Shown: one piece after another, positions 1 to 9,006 of the stretch
How positions within the stretch are numbered: the first letter of the stretch is position 1
Layout: the number at the start of each line of letters is the position of its first letter
Source of the DNA: an uncultured Pseudomonas sp.
GTDB lineage: Bacteria; Pseudomonadota; Gammaproteobacteria; Pseudomonadales; Pseudomonadaceae
Assembly (NCBI RefSeq): GCF_943846705.1
Contig: NZ_OX044366.1
Span: forward strand, 310,001-374,000
Reading direction: 5' to 3'
DNA length: 64,000 bases
Notes under the pieces: generated by a model
What the model saw: the letters and a program-made list of their open reading frames with translations, nothing else
Told to the model about the DNA's origin: nothing
The model's database searches: none
Program-made: the position numbers and the translations under genes

Positions 1-1326
1 GGTCATCAACTGCAGAAAGAATGGCTCACCAGCGGCGTGGTCGGCATCGGCGACCTTTAGTGTCTGCTTATAGATGTCCTCATCGGACATGCCCCAGGCG
101 TTCTGGAATGCCATATCCGCCTCGGCCACGCTGCTTTGATCGACGATGCGATAGCCATTGCCGCCGAAAAAGGCATTCATATTGTCGAAGTAGCCGCGCC
201 CACCGTAGATAAACACGCTGTCATAGCCTTGCGCGCTGAATTGCTGGCCGAGGCTGCCGTAGCCCGACTCACGGCCGATGCGTTTGACGATGGAGCGCCC
301 CGGCGTTGGCGGGATCGACAGGGTAATCGCCTCCAGGCCGCGGTCAGTCCGGGTGCCGGTGGCATAGAAATTACTGAAGCTCAGGCTCTGCTTACGCAAC
401 TGGTCGAGGTTGGGGGTCAAGCCGCGGCTGTCACCGAAGCTGCCCAGGTACTTGGCGCTGAGGCTCTCGATGGTCACCAGCACCACGTTCAACCGCTCAG
501 GCTGACCGGGGTTGTCGATCACCCGACGGATATCCTGCGGATCGCTACCGATAAAGCGCGCATTCGGCTCACTGACTTCACTGCGCAGCAGGCTGGCCAC
601 CTCAGGCTTGGCCAGGGTGGCGTAAAACTGCGGGTAATCCAGCTCGTTATTGCGGAACGCGGCAAAGAACTGGAACGGCCCATTGCTGGCCAGCTCACGC
701 TGGTAGGCGTTGCCACCGGTGCCGCGTGGCGCATCTTGGCCAACCAGGCCACTGCTCAAACCGACCAATAGCAACATCGCCAATACGCTGAGCAGCGCCG
801 GCACAGGCCGCAGGCTTGGCGCATCCAGCGCCGCCAGCAGCGACTTACGCAGCAGCGCAGCCGTGGCAATGGCGACGATCGCCAGCAACGCCAGCAGTGG
901 ATAAATCGGGTAGGACTCGAGGATGTTGTTGATCACCTCCTCGGAGTACACCAGGTAGTCCACGGCGATAAAGTTGAAGCGCACGCCAAACTCATCCCAG
1001 AACAGCCACTCCGCCACCGCGGTAAACAGCATGACAAACAGGCTGACCCCAACCACGCCGAGCAACAACTGCTTATGCCAACGCTGCTGCCAGAGCCGGC
1101 GCGGGCAGAGCAACAGGTACAGCGCGAGCGGCAGGCTGGCATACAGTAAAAAGCTCAGGTCATACACCAGGCCCACGCCATACAGGCTGAGTAACTGCCC
1201 AGCACTGACCTGGGCGTCAGCCAGGTGGGTGGCCAGCAAGGCACTGCGGGTCACCACGAACACCGCCAACCAGCTCAGGACGATGATCGACAGGTAACGA
1301 AGTTGGGCGAAATGGAACTGAGGCAT
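1..1326 (-). CDS. LTA synthase-like membrane sulfatase (C-terminus outside window)
   Basis: The first 442 residues are visible, starting at the ATG on the complement of 1324-1326 (MPQFHF); the frame runs open to base 1. The N-terminal half has several hydrophobic segments (for example the stretches around VLSWLAVFVV and LLALLAIVAIATAALL). A sulfatase/alkaline-phosphatase-like domain follows, with NVVLVTIESLSAKYLG and NFYATGTRTDRG, the typical LtaS/OpgB-type arrangement. Family members transfer phosphoglycerol or phosphoethanolamine from a phospholipid to an envelope glycan and leave diacylglycerol behind. The gene diverges from a ColRS-like two-component pair and lies near a diacylglycerol kinase gene, which fits diacylglycerol recycling (inference). 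The exact acceptor cannot be told from the sequence. Confidence 0.8.
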   Translation of the reverse strand, partial: MPQFHFAQLRYLSIIVLSWLAVFVVTRSALLATHLADAQVSAGQLLSLYGVGLVYDLSFLLYASLPLALYLLLCPRRLWQQRWHKQLLLGVVGVSLFVMLFTAVAEWLFWDEFGVRFNFIAVDYLVYSEEVINNILESYPIYPLLALLAIVAIATAALLRKSLLAALDAPSLRPVPALLSVLAMLLLVGLSSGLVGQDAPRGTGGNAYQRELASNGPFQFFAAFRNNELDYPQFYATLAKPEVASLLRSEVSEPNARFIGSDPQDIRRVIDNPGQPERLNVVLVTIESLSAKYLGSFGDSRGLTPNLDQLRKQSLSFSNFYATGTRTDRGLEAITLSIPPTPGRSIVKRIGRESGYGSLGQQFSAQGYDSVFIYGGRGYFDNMNAFFGGNGYRIVDQSSVAEADMAFQNAWGMSDEDIYKQTLKVADADHAAGEPFFLQLMT

Positions 1327-1431
1327 CGTATGATCCCGCTTGGATGAACGTGCCGCAGTGTGAAATGGCCGCTGTGAGGCGCTCGTCAAAACGATGTGAA
1401 AAAAACGTCAACGCCGAAAGGAACAACCCCC

Positions 1432-2115
1432 ATGCGTATTCTGGTCATCGAAGACAACCGCGACATTCTGGCCAACGTACTCGACTACCTGCAGCTCAAA
1501 GGCTTCACCGTCGACTGTGCGCAGGACGGTTTGAGCGGCTTGCACCTGGCCAGCAGCGGCCACTATGACCTGATCGTGCTGGACATCATGCTGCCGGGGA
1601 TTGACGGCTATCAGGTGTGCAAGCGCCTGCGCGAAGATGGCCACAATGAAGTGCCGATCCTGATGTTGACCGCCCGTGACGCCCTGGATGACCGCTTGCA
1701 AGGCCTGAATGTCGGCGCTGATGATTACCTGATCAAGCCTTTTGCCCTGTCCGAGCTGGTAGCCCGCATCGAGGCGATCCTGCGCCGCAGCCAAGGCAGC
1801 CGTAAGCGCCAGCTGAAAGTCGCCGACTTGCTTTATGACCTCGACACCCTGCATGTCAGCCGCGCGGGGCAACCGCTCAAGCTCAACCCCATCGGCCTGA
1901 AGTTATTGGCCGTGCTGATGCAGAAAAGCCCGGCGGTAATTCGCCGCGAGGCCCTGGAAGAAGCCCTGTGGGGCGATGACAGCCCCGACAGTGACAGCCT
2001 GCGCAGCCATATCCATCAACTGCGCCAGGTACTCGACAAACCCTTCGCCACACCGCTGCTGCACACCTTGCACGGCGTCGGCTACCGCCTGGCGGAGTCC
2101 AGCCATGGTGTCTAA
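1432..2115 (+). CDS. OmpR-family response regulator, ColR-like
   Basis: The 227-residue protein has an N-terminal receiver domain (acidic EDN near residues 7-9, phosphoacceptor Asp in IVLDIMLPGIDGY, conserved Lys in DDYLIKPFAL) and a C-terminal winged helix (DSDSLRSHIHQLRQVLDKPF, ending GVGYRLAE). The wording closely resembles ColR/QseB-type regulators of Pseudomonas as I remember them. The start at 1432 follows an AAAGGA ribosome site, whereas the longer open frame would begin in non-coding sequence. It overlaps the downstream kinase start by about 11 bases, so the two are translationally coupled. It probably controls envelope genes; the flanking LtaS-like and dgkA genes are natural candidate targets (inference). 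Confidence 0.88.
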   Translation: MRILVIEDNRDILANVLDYLQLKGFTVDCAQDGLSGLHLASSGHYDLIVLDIMLPGIDGYQVCKRLREDGHNEVPILMLTARDALDDRLQGLNVGADDYLIKPFALSELVARIEAILRRSQGSRKRQLKVADLLYDLDTLHVSRAGQPLKLNPIGLKLLAVLMQKSPAVIRREALEEALWGDDSPDSDSLRSHIHQLRQVLDKPFATPLLHTLHGVGYRLAESSHGV

Positions 2116-3397
2116 GCAGCCGTTTGCCCGGCGGATCCTGATCGCATTTGTGCTGATGACGGTGCTGGTCAGCGGGGTGTTCTCCCTGAGTATCGTGGCC
2201 GTGGTGCACGTGATTGAAGAACACCTGGTGTCCGAGGAACTCAACCGCGAGCTGGACACCGTGCTGCATGAAGACCTCAAACATGGCATTCGCCCACGTC
2301 TGGACGCCAGCACACGCTTCTTTGCCTCCAACCTGCCTGAGTATGCAATTCCCCAGCAGTACGCCGGCCTGCCGGAAGGCTTCAACGAAGTGGTCGAGGC
2401 GGAAAAAGCCTTCTATGTCTATGTGCAGGAAATCAACGGCAACACCTATCTGCTGGTGCAAGAACAGCATGAATTCGAGGCCCGCGAACAAGCCCTGTTC
2501 AATGTCGTGCTTGCCGGTTTTCTGCTAACCGTAGTGGGCGCCTGGGCGCTGGGCCTAGTGATGGCGCGCAAGGTCATGGCCCCCGTCAGCCGACTGGCGC
2601 AACAGGTGCGCCACCGCGACCAACTGCACACCCTGGCCCCCCCCCTGGCGCCGGACTACCCCGATGACGAAGTGGGCCAGTTGGCCGCGGCCTTCGACAG
2701 CACTCTGGGCCAGGTGCGCCAGTCACTGGAGCGCGAGCGGCTATTTACCAGTGATGTCAGCCATGAGTTGCGCACGCCCTTGATGGTCATCGCCAGCTCC
2801 TGCGAGCTGCTGGCCGAAGCCGCTCTGCAACCGCGTGAGCGCCAACAGCTGGAGCGCATTGCCAGGGCCAGCGAGGAGATGCGCGAGTTGGTGCAGACCT
2901 TTTTGCAGCTGGCCAGGAGCAAGGCCAATGAAACGGCGTTTGTCGCCGACTGCAGCCTCGCCCGTGTCGCCGCCGAACAGGTCGAACGCTGGGAACCCAT
3001 GTTTCACGGCAAAGGGCTGGGCTTCCACTTTCAGCAAGAGGGTAGCGATAGCGGGCTGTACAACGCCACCTTCCTCAGTACGGTCATGGCCAACCTATTG
3101 CGTAACGCCCTGCATTACACCGAGCACGGCTTAGTCCGCCTGGTGCTGGAGGACGGTGGCTTTCGCGTCGAGGACAGCGGCGCGGGTATCCCTCTGGAGC
3201 AACACGAGGAGATTTTCCAGCCGTTTGTACGCGGCCCCCAGGCGCGCGGCGAAGGCCTGGGGCTAGGGCTATCACTGGTTAAACGGATCTGCGCCAAACA
3301 AGGCTGGAGCATCTCGGTGCACAACCAGCCGGAGGGCGGCACCCGCTTCAAGGTGCTGCTTAAGCACAACGCTGACGAAATTTTCACAGCGTCTTAA
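2105..3397 (+). CDS. Sensor histidine kinase, ColS-like
   Basis: The 430-residue inner-membrane kinase begins MVSKQPFARR at an ATG inside the end of the regulator gene. It has one N-terminal membrane segment (LIAFVLMTVLVSGVFSLSIV), a periplasmic loop of about 120 residues rich in Glu (including VIEEHL and VVEAEKAFY), a second membrane segment (VVLAGFLLTVVGAWALGLVM), a linker, a HisKA domain with SDVSHELRTPL, and an ATPase domain with N, G1 and G2 boxes (LLRNALHYTE, DSGAGIP, GLGLGLSLVKRI). ColS-type sensors use periplasmic acidic/His residues to sense metal ions such as Zn, Fe(III) and Mn; the Glu-rich loop is compatible with this but is not proof. The partner is the regulator immediately upstream. 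Confidence 0.87.
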   Translation: MVSKQPFARRILIAFVLMTVLVSGVFSLSIVAVVHVIEEHLVSEELNRELDTVLHEDLKHGIRPRLDASTRFFASNLPEYAIPQQYAGLPEGFNEVVEAEKAFYVYVQEINGNTYLLVQEQHEFEAREQALFNVVLAGFLLTVVGAWALGLVMARKVMAPVSRLAQQVRHRDQLHTLAPPLAPDYPDDEVGQLAAAFDSTLGQVRQSLERERLFTSDVSHELRTPLMVIASSCELLAEAALQPRERQQLERIARASEEMRELVQTFLQLARSKANETAFVADCSLARVAAEQVERWEPMFHGKGLGFHFQQEGSDSGLYNATFLSTVMANLLRNALHYTEHGLVRLVLEDGGFRVEDSGAGIPLEQHEEIFQPFVRGPQARGEGLGLGLSLVKRICAKQGWSISVHNQPEGGTRFKVLLKHNADEIFTAS

Positions 3398-3544
3398 CGC
3401 GCTGTTGATACCCGCCTGTTTAGTGTGGCGAGTGTTCCCCCTAACCGGACGCTCAGCCATGCGTGCTTCACCTTGCTTCGATTGCCTGCGCCCTGTGCGC
3501 GCCCCACAGCTCCGTACACAGCCGCAAGCAGCGGGGTGGTCACG

Positions 3545-3940
3545 ATGAGCGGCAAACCCACGGCTGATACGCATGACGCCCTTTCACTCAAGGGCCGCAC
3601 CGGCCTGCGGCGCATCCTCGACGCCGGCGGCTATTCGCTGATGGGCTTACAGGCGGCCTATCGCGGCGAGGCGGCGTTCCGCCAATTGTTGCTGCTGAAT
3701 GCCGTGCTGCTACCGCTGGCGTGCCTGCTCGATGTCAGCCGCAGTGAGCGCCTGCTGCTGATGATCGTGCCGCTGCTCTCGTTGATCGTCGAGCTGCTTA
3801 ACTCCGCCATCGAAGCCACCGTAGACCGCATCTCCCTGAGCATCCATCCACTGTCCAAACAAGCCAAAGACATGGGCAGCGCCGCGCAGTTTATCGCCCT
3901 GTTGCTGATCGGGCTGACCTGGGGCGTGATCGTGCTTTGA
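3545..3940 (+). CDS. dgkA: Diacylglycerol kinase (DgkA type)
   Basis: A 131-residue integral membrane protein with three hydrophobic helices. It carries the DgkA signature: AAYRGEAAFRQ ahead of the first helix, and VELLNSAIEATVDRIS followed by HPLSKQAKDMGSAAQ. The enzyme phosphorylates diacylglycerol with ATP to phosphatidate at the inner membrane. It is somewhat longer at the N-terminus than the 122-residue E. coli enzyme. The ATG at 3545 is preceded by a GGGGTGG ribosome site. It is separated from the sensor kinase gene by about 150 bases and points the same way. DgkA recycles the diacylglycerol released by phosphoglycerol or phosphoethanolamine transferases such as the LtaS-like protein at the left edge. 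Confidence 0.9.
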   Translation: MSGKPTADTHDALSLKGRTGLRRILDAGGYSLMGLQAAYRGEAAFRQLLLLNAVLLPLACLLDVSRSERLLLMIVPLLSLIVELLNSAIEATVDRISLSIHPLSKQAKDMGSAAQFIALLLIGLTWGVIVL

Positions 3941-4226
3941 GCTCAATTGCCGCCGAGCGCCGCGCAACCAAGACTTTCCGTCAACGTCAGCGCAAGGCGG
4001 CGATCCTTATGGCCGGACATCGCACAACCCCGCGCCGAGTGAACTCTGCCCGCTCGCCCAGTGTCTGTCTGCTGTCGGCCCAGCGGGTAGGCTGCATGGC
4101 CATTTGCCCACCAGCAATGGCGCGCAGCAGCCCCCTGAACGCGTATCTGTTTTATGGCAATTCGCCTGGCCGGCGTTTATCGCACCCGTTTCAGGGTTTC
4201 GCTCATCGCCATATGAAGATTGCCGC

Positions 4227-4874
4227 ATGTCTCTATCCCGTCAGTTCAACGCCCGCTTTACCCCCCTCCTAGCTTTAAGTGCTTGCCTGCTAACTAGCGT
4301 TACCGCGCACGCTGAAGACACTAACCGTGCGGCTCGCTGGGTCAGCGACAGCCTGAATACCTATGTCCGCAGCGGCCCAACCGACGGCTACCGCATCGTC
4401 GGCACCCTGAGCTCCGGGCAGAAAGTGACGTTACTGCGCAGCGACGGCGATTACAGCCAGGTACGTGGCGACAGCGGCAATGCGGTATGGATTGCCAGCC
4501 GTGACCTGCAGGACGTACCCGGCCAAGCCGAACGCCTGCCGCAGCTGGAGCAGAAAGTAGCCGAGCTGAGTGCCGAGCTGGACGGCATCAACGACACCTG
4601 GAACACCCGCGTGCAAGGCATGCAGGAAACTCTCGACTCGCGCAAAAACCTGATCGACGAATTGCAGAGCGCACGCACCACGCTAGACAGCCAGCTGAGT
4701 CAGGCCAACGCCGACGTACGCGAACTGCAAGCGCAACTCGGCGAGGAAAACCAGCAGGTGCTGATGCGCTATATGGTGTATGGCGGCGCGATCGCGGGTG
4801 CCGGGCTGGCCGCCGGGCTGATCCTGCCGACGCTGCTGCGGGTGCGGCGCAAGCGTAATGATCAGTGGATCTGA
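4227..4874 (+). CDS. SH3-domain periplasmic protein with coiled coil and C-terminal membrane anchor
   Basis: The 215-residue product has a signal peptide (LLALSACLLTSVTAHA), then a bacterial SH3 domain (roughly residues 35-95, with WVSDSLNTYVRSGP and the short strands of this fold). A coiled-coil stretch of heptads follows (QLEQKVAELSAELDGI through DVRELQAQL), then a membrane helix (YGGAIAGAGLAAGLILPTLL) and a basic tail RVRRKRND. This matches the TIGR04211/YgiM family of widely conserved but poorly understood gammaproteobacterial envelope proteins. The start at 4227 gives a clean signal peptide; upstream sequence in frame lacks coding character. It stands alone between dgkA and the PA2779-like gene. 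Confidence 0.82.
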   Translation: MSLSRQFNARFTPLLALSACLLTSVTAHAEDTNRAARWVSDSLNTYVRSGPTDGYRIVGTLSSGQKVTLLRSDGDYSQVRGDSGNAVWIASRDLQDVPGQAERLPQLEQKVAELSAELDGINDTWNTRVQGMQETLDSRKNLIDELQSARTTLDSQLSQANADVRELQAQLGEENQQVLMRYMVYGGAIAGAGLAAGLILPTLLRVRRKRNDQWI

Positions 4875-5080
4875 TCAGCTGAAATGCGGCTCGCATTAAT
4901 GCTCAAGCTCCCGACCTGACTGCACACTCAAGCGCAAACCGCACCCACAGAGGTTGAGTCGGGCAGCAGACAGTGGTTAGTGCAACTGCGAGCTATATTG
5001 TTTAGTAAGTGCTGGGAACCCTGGCATGGGTGGAGTGACCGCTCGCGGTAATTCCAAGTCAACCTGCAGGAGTAAACGCT

Positions 5081-5482
5081 ATGACTTTAATGAGATCTGC
5101 CAAACCCATTATCTCAATCATGCTCAGCGTTGTTTTCATGCTGACCAGCATCGGCAGCGTGTCCGCGCGAACAGCCATGGTCGGGACCCACGAAATGATC
5201 GCCGAACAGCAAGTGAGCGTTGATCGTCAGTCGTTAAAGCACATGCTCAGCGACCAAGACGTTCAAGATAAGCTGGCATCCATGGGGGTTACCCCTGAGC
5301 AGGTGGAACAGCGGATCAACAGCCTGACCCCAAGCGAACTGGCCAGCTTTAACAGCCAATTAAGCGCAGCGCCGAGTGGTGCCGGGGTGGCTGGCATCAT
5401 CGTCCTGTTCTTGCTGGTGTTCATCCTCACCGATGCGCTGTGCGTCACCGACATCTTCAGCTTCGTTCGTTGCGCGCGCTAA
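5081..5482 (+). CDS. PA2779-family small membrane protein
   Basis: The 133-residue protein has an N-terminal signal-like helix (IISIMLSVVFMLTSIGSVSA), a soluble middle region of short helices (MLSDQDVQDKLASMGVTPEQVEQRI then LTPSELASF), and a C-terminal hydrophobic segment (VAGIIVLFLLVFILTDAL) followed by CVTDIFSFVRCAR. This is the layout of the PA2779 family. A strong AGGAG site lies 8 bases before the ATG. The gene is followed after 6 bases by the PA2778-like protease gene, an arrangement conserved in pseudomonads, so the two are probably one transcript and act together in the envelope. Function is unknown. Confidence 0.83.
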   Translation: MTLMRSAKPIISIMLSVVFMLTSIGSVSARTAMVGTHEMIAEQQVSVDRQSLKHMLSDQDVQDKLASMGVTPEQVEQRINSLTPSELASFNSQLSAAPSGAGVAGIIVLFLLVFILTDALCVTDIFSFVRCAR

Positions 5483-5488
5483 TCCGCC

Positions 5489-6433
5489 ATGGCTGAGTTA
5501 CGTCTACTGCTCCTCACAGGCTTGCTGCTGTTGCTGTCCGCCTGTGCAGGGCAGTCGACGTATATGCCCTCTCAGGCAGATCTCGACCAACTGCCCAGCA
5601 ACACCTATATCGAACAGGTGCATTTCTACGCCCAAGACGACTATCAATGTGGCCCGGCGTCTCTGGCCATGCTCCTCAGTCAACGCGGCTTCAGCGACAC
5701 CCCGGAAAGCCTCAAAGATCGCGTCTATCTTCCACAACGCCTAGGCAGCTTGCAGGTTGAGATGGTTGCCGCCGCCCGTGAACACGGCCTGCTGGTCTAC
5801 CCACTTGAGCACACGCTACTTGCGCTGCTGCGTGAAGTGGCCGCCGGCAACGCAGTTCTGGTCATGCAGAACCTGGGGTTTAACTGGATGCCGCAATGGC
5901 ACTATGCGGTGGTCGTCGGTTACGACCTCAATACCCAGGAAATCATCCTGCACAGCGGAACCAACAAAGCTCAACGCGAGCCGTTTAACCTGTTTATGCG
6001 CCTGTGGAATAGAACCGAACGCTGGGCGGTTATCGCCCTACCTGCGGATCAACTGCCGGCCAAGGCGGAGCCACTGGTCTATCTGCGTGCGGCCAGCGAC
6101 TTGGAGCAAAGCCGACAGCTGGACGCGGCCAAGCGCGCGTACACAACCGCCTTGCACGCCTGGCCTGACCAGGCCGCCGCGCGTTTGGGCTTAGGCAATG
6201 TGGCCTGGGCGCAAAACCAACCTGAGCATGCCGTTGCGCAGTTCCGTGCTTTAGTCAGCGATTTTCCAACGCTCAAGGCGGGCTGGAATAACTTGGCGGT
6301 GGCGCTTGCAGCAGTCGGTTGCACCCAGGCGGTCCGCCAGGCAGAAGCCTGCGCCAACGGAACGCAAGCACAAACAGCCTCAGCGCTGCCGCAAGCTGAT
6401 CCGCCCAGTTGCGCGATACCCGCCTGTCCGTAA
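5489..6433 (+). CDS. PA2778-family lipoprotein: C39-like cysteine peptidase with TPR repeats
   Basis: The 314-residue protein begins with a lipoprotein signal (LLLTGLLLLLSAC, lipobox Cys at about residue 19). A papain-fold C39-like domain follows: catalytic Cys in DDYQCGPASLAML near residue 55, His in MPQWHYAVVVGYD near 151, and a following Asp. The second half contains tetratricopeptide-like helices (AKRAYTTALHAWPDQAAARLGLG, AVAQFRALVSDFPTLKAGWNNL). It is probably anchored in the outer membrane, facing the periplasm. It forms a two-gene unit with the small membrane protein just upstream. Substrate is unknown; peptide processing is only an inference from the fold. The C-terminal tail is rich in Ala, Pro and Cys. 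Confidence 0.85.
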   Translation: MAELRLLLLTGLLLLLSACAGQSTYMPSQADLDQLPSNTYIEQVHFYAQDDYQCGPASLAMLLSQRGFSDTPESLKDRVYLPQRLGSLQVEMVAAAREHGLLVYPLEHTLLALLREVAAGNAVLVMQNLGFNWMPQWHYAVVVGYDLNTQEIILHSGTNKAQREPFNLFMRLWNRTERWAVIALPADQLPAKAEPLVYLRAASDLEQSRQLDAAKRAYTTALHAWPDQAAARLGLGNVAWAQNQPEHAVAQFRALVSDFPTLKAGWNNLAVALAAVGCTQAVRQAEACANGTQAQTASALPQADPPSCAIPACP

Positions 6434-6467
6434 GCGCTATTGCTGACGCCGAGGCACAAAAATGCCC

Positions 6468-6809
6468 TCACTCGTCCCGCGTCAGCACTTCCAGCAGTTC
6501 GATCTCAAAAATCAGGTTGGAATTCGGCTTGATATGCGCGCCGAACTCACGCTCGCCGTAGCCCAGATGCGCGGGCACGAACAGCTTGCGCTTGCCACCC
6601 ACCTTCATGCCCATCATGCCGATGTCCCAACCCTTGATCACGCGGCCGGTGCCGATCACGCACTGGAAGGGTTTGCCGCGATCATAGGATGAGTCGAACT
6701 TGCGGCCATCTTCCAGATACCCGTGGTATTGCGTAGTGATCAGTGCACCTTTGACCACTTCTTTACCGTCTCCCAGCTGAATATCTTCAATCACTAATTC
6801 GTTGTTCAT
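6468..6809 (-). CDS. FKBP-type peptidyl-prolyl cis-trans isomerase
   Basis: The 113-residue product is a single FKBP domain: VVKGALITTQYHGYLEDGRKFDSSYDRGKPF, then IGTGRVIKGWDIGMMGMKVGGKRKL and PAHLGYGEREFG with the active-site aromatic and acidic residues of the family. It isomerises Xaa-Pro bonds during folding. There is no signal peptide, so it is probably cytoplasmic. The start at MNNELV is chosen because an AGAGAG ribosome site precedes it and homologues begin there; an in-frame extension of 29 residues has no FKBP similarity. It is transcribed on its own, divergently from the DUF4917 gene. Confidence 0.92.
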   Translation of the reverse strand: MNNELVIEDIQLGDGKEVVKGALITTQYHGYLEDGRKFDSSYDRGKPFQCVIGTGRVIKGWDIGMMGMKVGGKRKLFVPAHLGYGEREFGAHIKPNSNLIFEIELLEVLTRDE

Positions 6810-7044
6810 TGCTCGCTCTCTTCTCTGCTTCCGGAAGCTCTGCGCCAGCACGGCAGGCTTATGTTTAGCAGACCACTGCCAGGCCTGATCAGTCACTTAT
6901 GCGCCATCACCATCATAACCAAAGACTCAATACGGCCTTGCTTGCGCGGGTAAAGCGAAGGATGGCGGAGTGCTCAGCCACACGCACCACCCGTGCTACA
7001 GTCGCGCCCTGCGCAACCCTGGCCCAAGGCGACGAAGAGCAATT

Positions 7045-8061
7045 ATGCAAACCCCGGCACTGACTGGCGAACTCGAAGACTGGAGCGCCCTAAGCAACAG
7101 CATCAACTTCCCCGAACTGCTGATCGGCAACGGCGCGAGCCTGGCGGTATGGCGCAAGTTCGCTTACTTCTCGCTGTTTGACGAAGCGCAAACCACCCAG
7201 AACCGTCCACTCAGCCCAACCGAACTGAGCGTGTTCCGCGCGCTGGACACCAGCAACTTCGAGCAGGTACTTAGCGCGCTGAAGAACAGCATCCGAGTGA
7301 ATGCCGCACTGACCATCAACTCGTCATCGCCACGCCATCGCTACTTCGCCATCAAGGAAGCGCTGATTCACGCCGTGCGTTCGCTGCACATTCCCTGGAG
7401 CCAGATGCAGGCCAGCAGCCTGGCGCGCATCAACAGCGCACTCAGCCAGTACCAGACGGTTTATTCGGGCAATTACGACCTGCTCAACTACTGGGCCGTG
7501 ATGCAAAATCCGCAGGCGTTCGAGCAGATGTTCCGTGGCCCCGACTCAACCTTTGAGCCTGGCAACCATGCGCGCCAGAGCGACGCCACACGCATGCTCT
7601 ACCTGCATGGCGGCATGCACCTGGTGAAGAACCTCGACGGCAGCACGCGCATCCTCAACTCCTCGGAAAGCACCCTGCTGGCCAGCTTCGCCATCAACCA
7701 CTTGGGCGATATTCCGCTGTTCGTCAACGAGGGCAGCAGCGCCGACAAGCTCAAGGCCATTCGCAGCTCCGACTATTTGTCGTACTGCTACAGCCAGTTG
7801 GCTAGCCCCAAACAAGCCCTGTGCATCTTCGGCCACAACCTGGCGGCGCAAGACCAGCACCTGGTCCAGGCCTTGCTGCAAGCCGGACTGAAAACCCTGG
7901 CCATCTCGATCTACCCGCACAACCCGCTGTTTATCCAGCAGCAGAAGCAGCACTACGCCGCGCTGTTCGCCGGGCAGGAGGTGCAGTTGCGTTTCTTCGA
8001 TGCGCTGAGCCACCCACTGGGTGATCCAGCGCTGCGCGTGGCAGTTCCCCCGGCGCAGTAA
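7045..8061 (+). CDS. DUF4917 family protein
   Basis: A 338-residue soluble protein beginning MQTPALTGELEDW. It carries the features of the DUF4917 family: LLIGNGASLAVWRKFAYFSLF near the start (resembling the nucleotide-binding start of SIR2-like folds), YSGNYDLLNYWA in the middle, and LYLHGGMHL followed later by LCIFGHNLAAQDQHLVQAL. That layout (GNG motif, NYD, LHG, FGHxL) resembles SIR2-like NAD-binding proteins, so a SIR2-type fold is possible, but no activity is known to me. The upstream open frame is longer but without coding character. It is convergent with the ribbon-helix-helix gene, whose stop is only 5 bases away. Confidence 0.75.
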   Translation: MQTPALTGELEDWSALSNSINFPELLIGNGASLAVWRKFAYFSLFDEAQTTQNRPLSPTELSVFRALDTSNFEQVLSALKNSIRVNAALTINSSSPRHRYFAIKEALIHAVRSLHIPWSQMQASSLARINSALSQYQTVYSGNYDLLNYWAVMQNPQAFEQMFRGPDSTFEPGNHARQSDATRMLYLHGGMHLVKNLDGSTRILNSSESTLLASFAINHLGDIPLFVNEGSSADKLKAIRSSDYLSYCYSQLASPKQALCIFGHNLAAQDQHLVQALLQAGLKTLAISIYPHNPLFIQQQKQHYAALFAGQEVQLRFFDALSHPLGDPALRVAVPPAQ

Positions 8062-8066
8062 ATCCG

Positions 8067-8369
8067 CTACTGGCTGATTGCGCGCAGCACACTCAGCTCG
8101 GCCGGTCCACGGCGTTGGCTGAGATAACGGGTGCAGCTGACGCGCAGAAACGAGGCGAAGTTCACCACTTCGCCACGGTAGTCCATGACCTCGTCGTACA
8201 ACTTGGTAATCAACTGATTGGTGGTCATGCCATCGACTTCGGCAATCTCGCGCAGGATGTCCCAGAACTGGTTTTCCAGGCGCAGGGTGGTGACCACGCC
8301 GCGAATCCGCAGCGAGCGGGCGCGGGACTCGTAGAGAATCGGATCGGCTTTGACATAGAGCTCGCACAT
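8067..8369 (-). CDS. Ribbon-helix-helix domain protein
   Basis: The 100-residue protein contains a ribbon-helix-helix pattern in its centre: IRGVVTTLRLENQFWDILREIAEVDGMTTNQLITKLYDEV. A short C-terminal stretch follows, with FLRVSCTRYLSQRR. Members of the RHH_4-type family are small and often act as DNA-binding regulators, though many are uncharacterised. The start is fixed by a near-perfect AAGGAGG site 8 bases upstream. The gene lies 55 bases downstream of the DJ-1/PfpI gene on the same strand, so they may share a transcript. Confidence 0.8.
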   Translation of the reverse strand: MCELYVKADPILYESRARSLRIRGVVTTLRLENQFWDILREIAEVDGMTTNQLITKLYDEVMDYRGEVVNFASFLRVSCTRYLSQRRGPAELSVLRAISQ

Positions 8370-8424
8370 GGCCGCTCGCCTCCTTGAATGCCGGGGCCTT
8401 AACAGCCCCGGCGTTACCCACAGC

Positions 8425-9006
8425 TTACAGGCTGATCTGCGTACCGAGCAGACCGAGGAACGCCGCCAGCCAGTTGGGATGCGCCGGCCAAGCCGGAGCG
8501 GTGACCAGATTGCCCTGCACATGGGCCTGGTCCACGGCGATGTCGATGTACTGCCCGCCCGCCAGCTTCACCTCCGGCGCGCAGGCAGGGTAAGCACTGC
8601 ATTCACGGCCTTTTAGTACGCCGGCAGCAGCCAGCAACTGCGCACCATGACAGACCGCCGCAATCGGCTTGCCGGCCTGATCGAAGGCCTGCACCAGCGC
8701 CAGCACCTGCTCATTCAACCGCAGGTACTCCGGCGCACGACCACCCGGCACCACGAGGGCGTCATAGTCAGCGGCGTTAACCTGGGCGAAATCGAAGTTC
8801 AGGGCGAAGTTATGCCCCGGTTTTTCGCTGTAGGTCTGCTCACCTTCAAAGTCGTGGATGGCGGTGCGCACGCTTTGACCGGCAGTCTTGTCCGGGCACA
8901 CGGCATGCACCTGATGACCGACCATCAGCAGCGCCTGAAACGGCACCATCACTTCGTAGTCTTCGACGTAGTCGCCGACCAGCATAAGAATTTTTTTCGC
9001 GGCCAT
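8425..9006 (-). CDS. DJ-1/PfpI family protein
   Basis: A 193-residue single-domain protein of the DJ-1/PfpI superfamily: MAAKKILMLVGDYVEDYEV at the start (the acidic residue in GDYVEDYE matches the conserved Glu of the family) and the nucleophile elbow PIAAVCHGAQLLAAAG with Cys at about residue 120 followed by His. Members include proteases, chaperones/deglycases and amidotransferase-like enzymes, so the reaction cannot be assigned. The start has a GGGAG ribosome site 10 bases upstream; an in-frame extension of 35 residues lies in the promoter region. Confidence 0.88.
   Translation of the reverse strand: MAAKKILMLVGDYVEDYEVMVPFQALLMVGHQVHAVCPDKTAGQSVRTAIHDFEGEQTYSEKPGHNFALNFDFAQVNAADYDALVVPGGRAPEYLRLNEQVLALVQAFDQAGKPIAAVCHGAQLLAAAGVLKGRECSAYPACAPEVKLAGGQYIDIAVDQAHVQGNLVTAPAWPAHPNWLAAFLGLLGTQISL

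Noticed and set aside
136..771. A 211-codon plus-strand frame at the left edge
   Set aside because: Antisense to the LtaS-like gene, whose protein sequence is clearly conserved in the other direction.
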